Shown piece after piece: positions 63,980 to 64,000 of a stretch of 64,000 bases of DNA. Made by a program: the position numbers and the translations under genes. How positions within the stretch are numbered: the stretch's first letter is position 1; each line of letters starts with the position of its first letter. Source of the DNA: Lumbricus terrestris (Eukaryota; Annelida; Clitellata; Crassiclitellata; Lumbricidae); NCBI GenBank assembly GCA_949752735.1, contig OX457052.1:15004168-15068167 (forward strand), read 5' to 3'. The notes beneath the pieces were generated by a model. That model did no database searches and was not told the origin of the DNA. It was given only the letters and a program-made list of their open reading frames with translations.

Positions 63980-64000
63980 TTGCAATATAGGCAAAAGTTT

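Overview
This is a eukaryotic (animal) genomic window. It contains spliced genes with GT/AG introns, an AT-rich background, many microsatellites and a dense load of short DNA transposons, LINE fragments and SINEs. The conserved genes are animal families: RNF13, the Na+/K+-ATPase beta subunit and an atypical DUSP. The strong enrichment of the palindrome TAGGCCTA between genes and the style of the repeats suggest a marine invertebrate, perhaps a deuterostome. That placement is inference and I cannot name a species.

Layout. 0-4.6 kb: microsatellite, MITEs, a strong hairpin and a 43-bp tandem array. 4.6-16.6 kb (minus strand): a complete 10-coding-exon RNF13-like gene (signal peptide, PA domain, one TM, RING-H2, Ser/acidic tail). 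I reconstructed it exon by exon; all phases agree and the total is 1404 nt (467 aa). Its introns hold LINE, MITE and Helitron-like debris. 16.7-20.5 kb: 5' flank and TAGGCCTA-rich intergenic DNA. 20.5-21.1 kb (minus): an intronless-CDS dual-specificity phosphatase. 21.1-29.9 kb: intergenic DNA crowded with MITEs, a mariner element with long TIRs, and a SINE. 29.9-32.8 kb (plus): a putative TATA promoter and 5' exon, a hAT insertion, then a coding exon for a secreted prohormone-like protein whose predicted peptides repeatedly end in Phe-Trp before dibasic sites. 35.2-48.7 kb (minus): a six-exon Na+/K+-ATPase beta-subunit gene, with a 21-bp minisatellite in its probable 3' UTR and a 30-bp minisatellite touching the exon 4 acceptor. 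49-60 kb: almost entirely mobile elements, including a 2.74-kb TIR element nested in an older one. 60.9 kb (plus): a lone signal-peptide exon. 62.3-64 kb: a truncated DD37D mariner transposase, G-rich duplicated DNA, a perfect palindrome and UUCG-type hairpins.

The genes do not form a pathway; this is an ordinary animal locus with unrelated neighbours. Its unusual content lies in the repeats. At least a dozen hAT-like insertions have readable 8-bp target duplications. One ~200-bp family is built of repeated TGCAGTT motifs. Related tandem-repeat units recur inside different elements. A tRNA-headed SINE shares its 3' end with the local LINE. The best candidate for something undescribed is the FW-peptide precursor. 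The splice-site-bearing minisatellite beside ATP1B exon 4 is the most intriguing non-coding structure.

All homology calls rest on recognising motifs by eye. No database search, splice predictor or RNA data were available.
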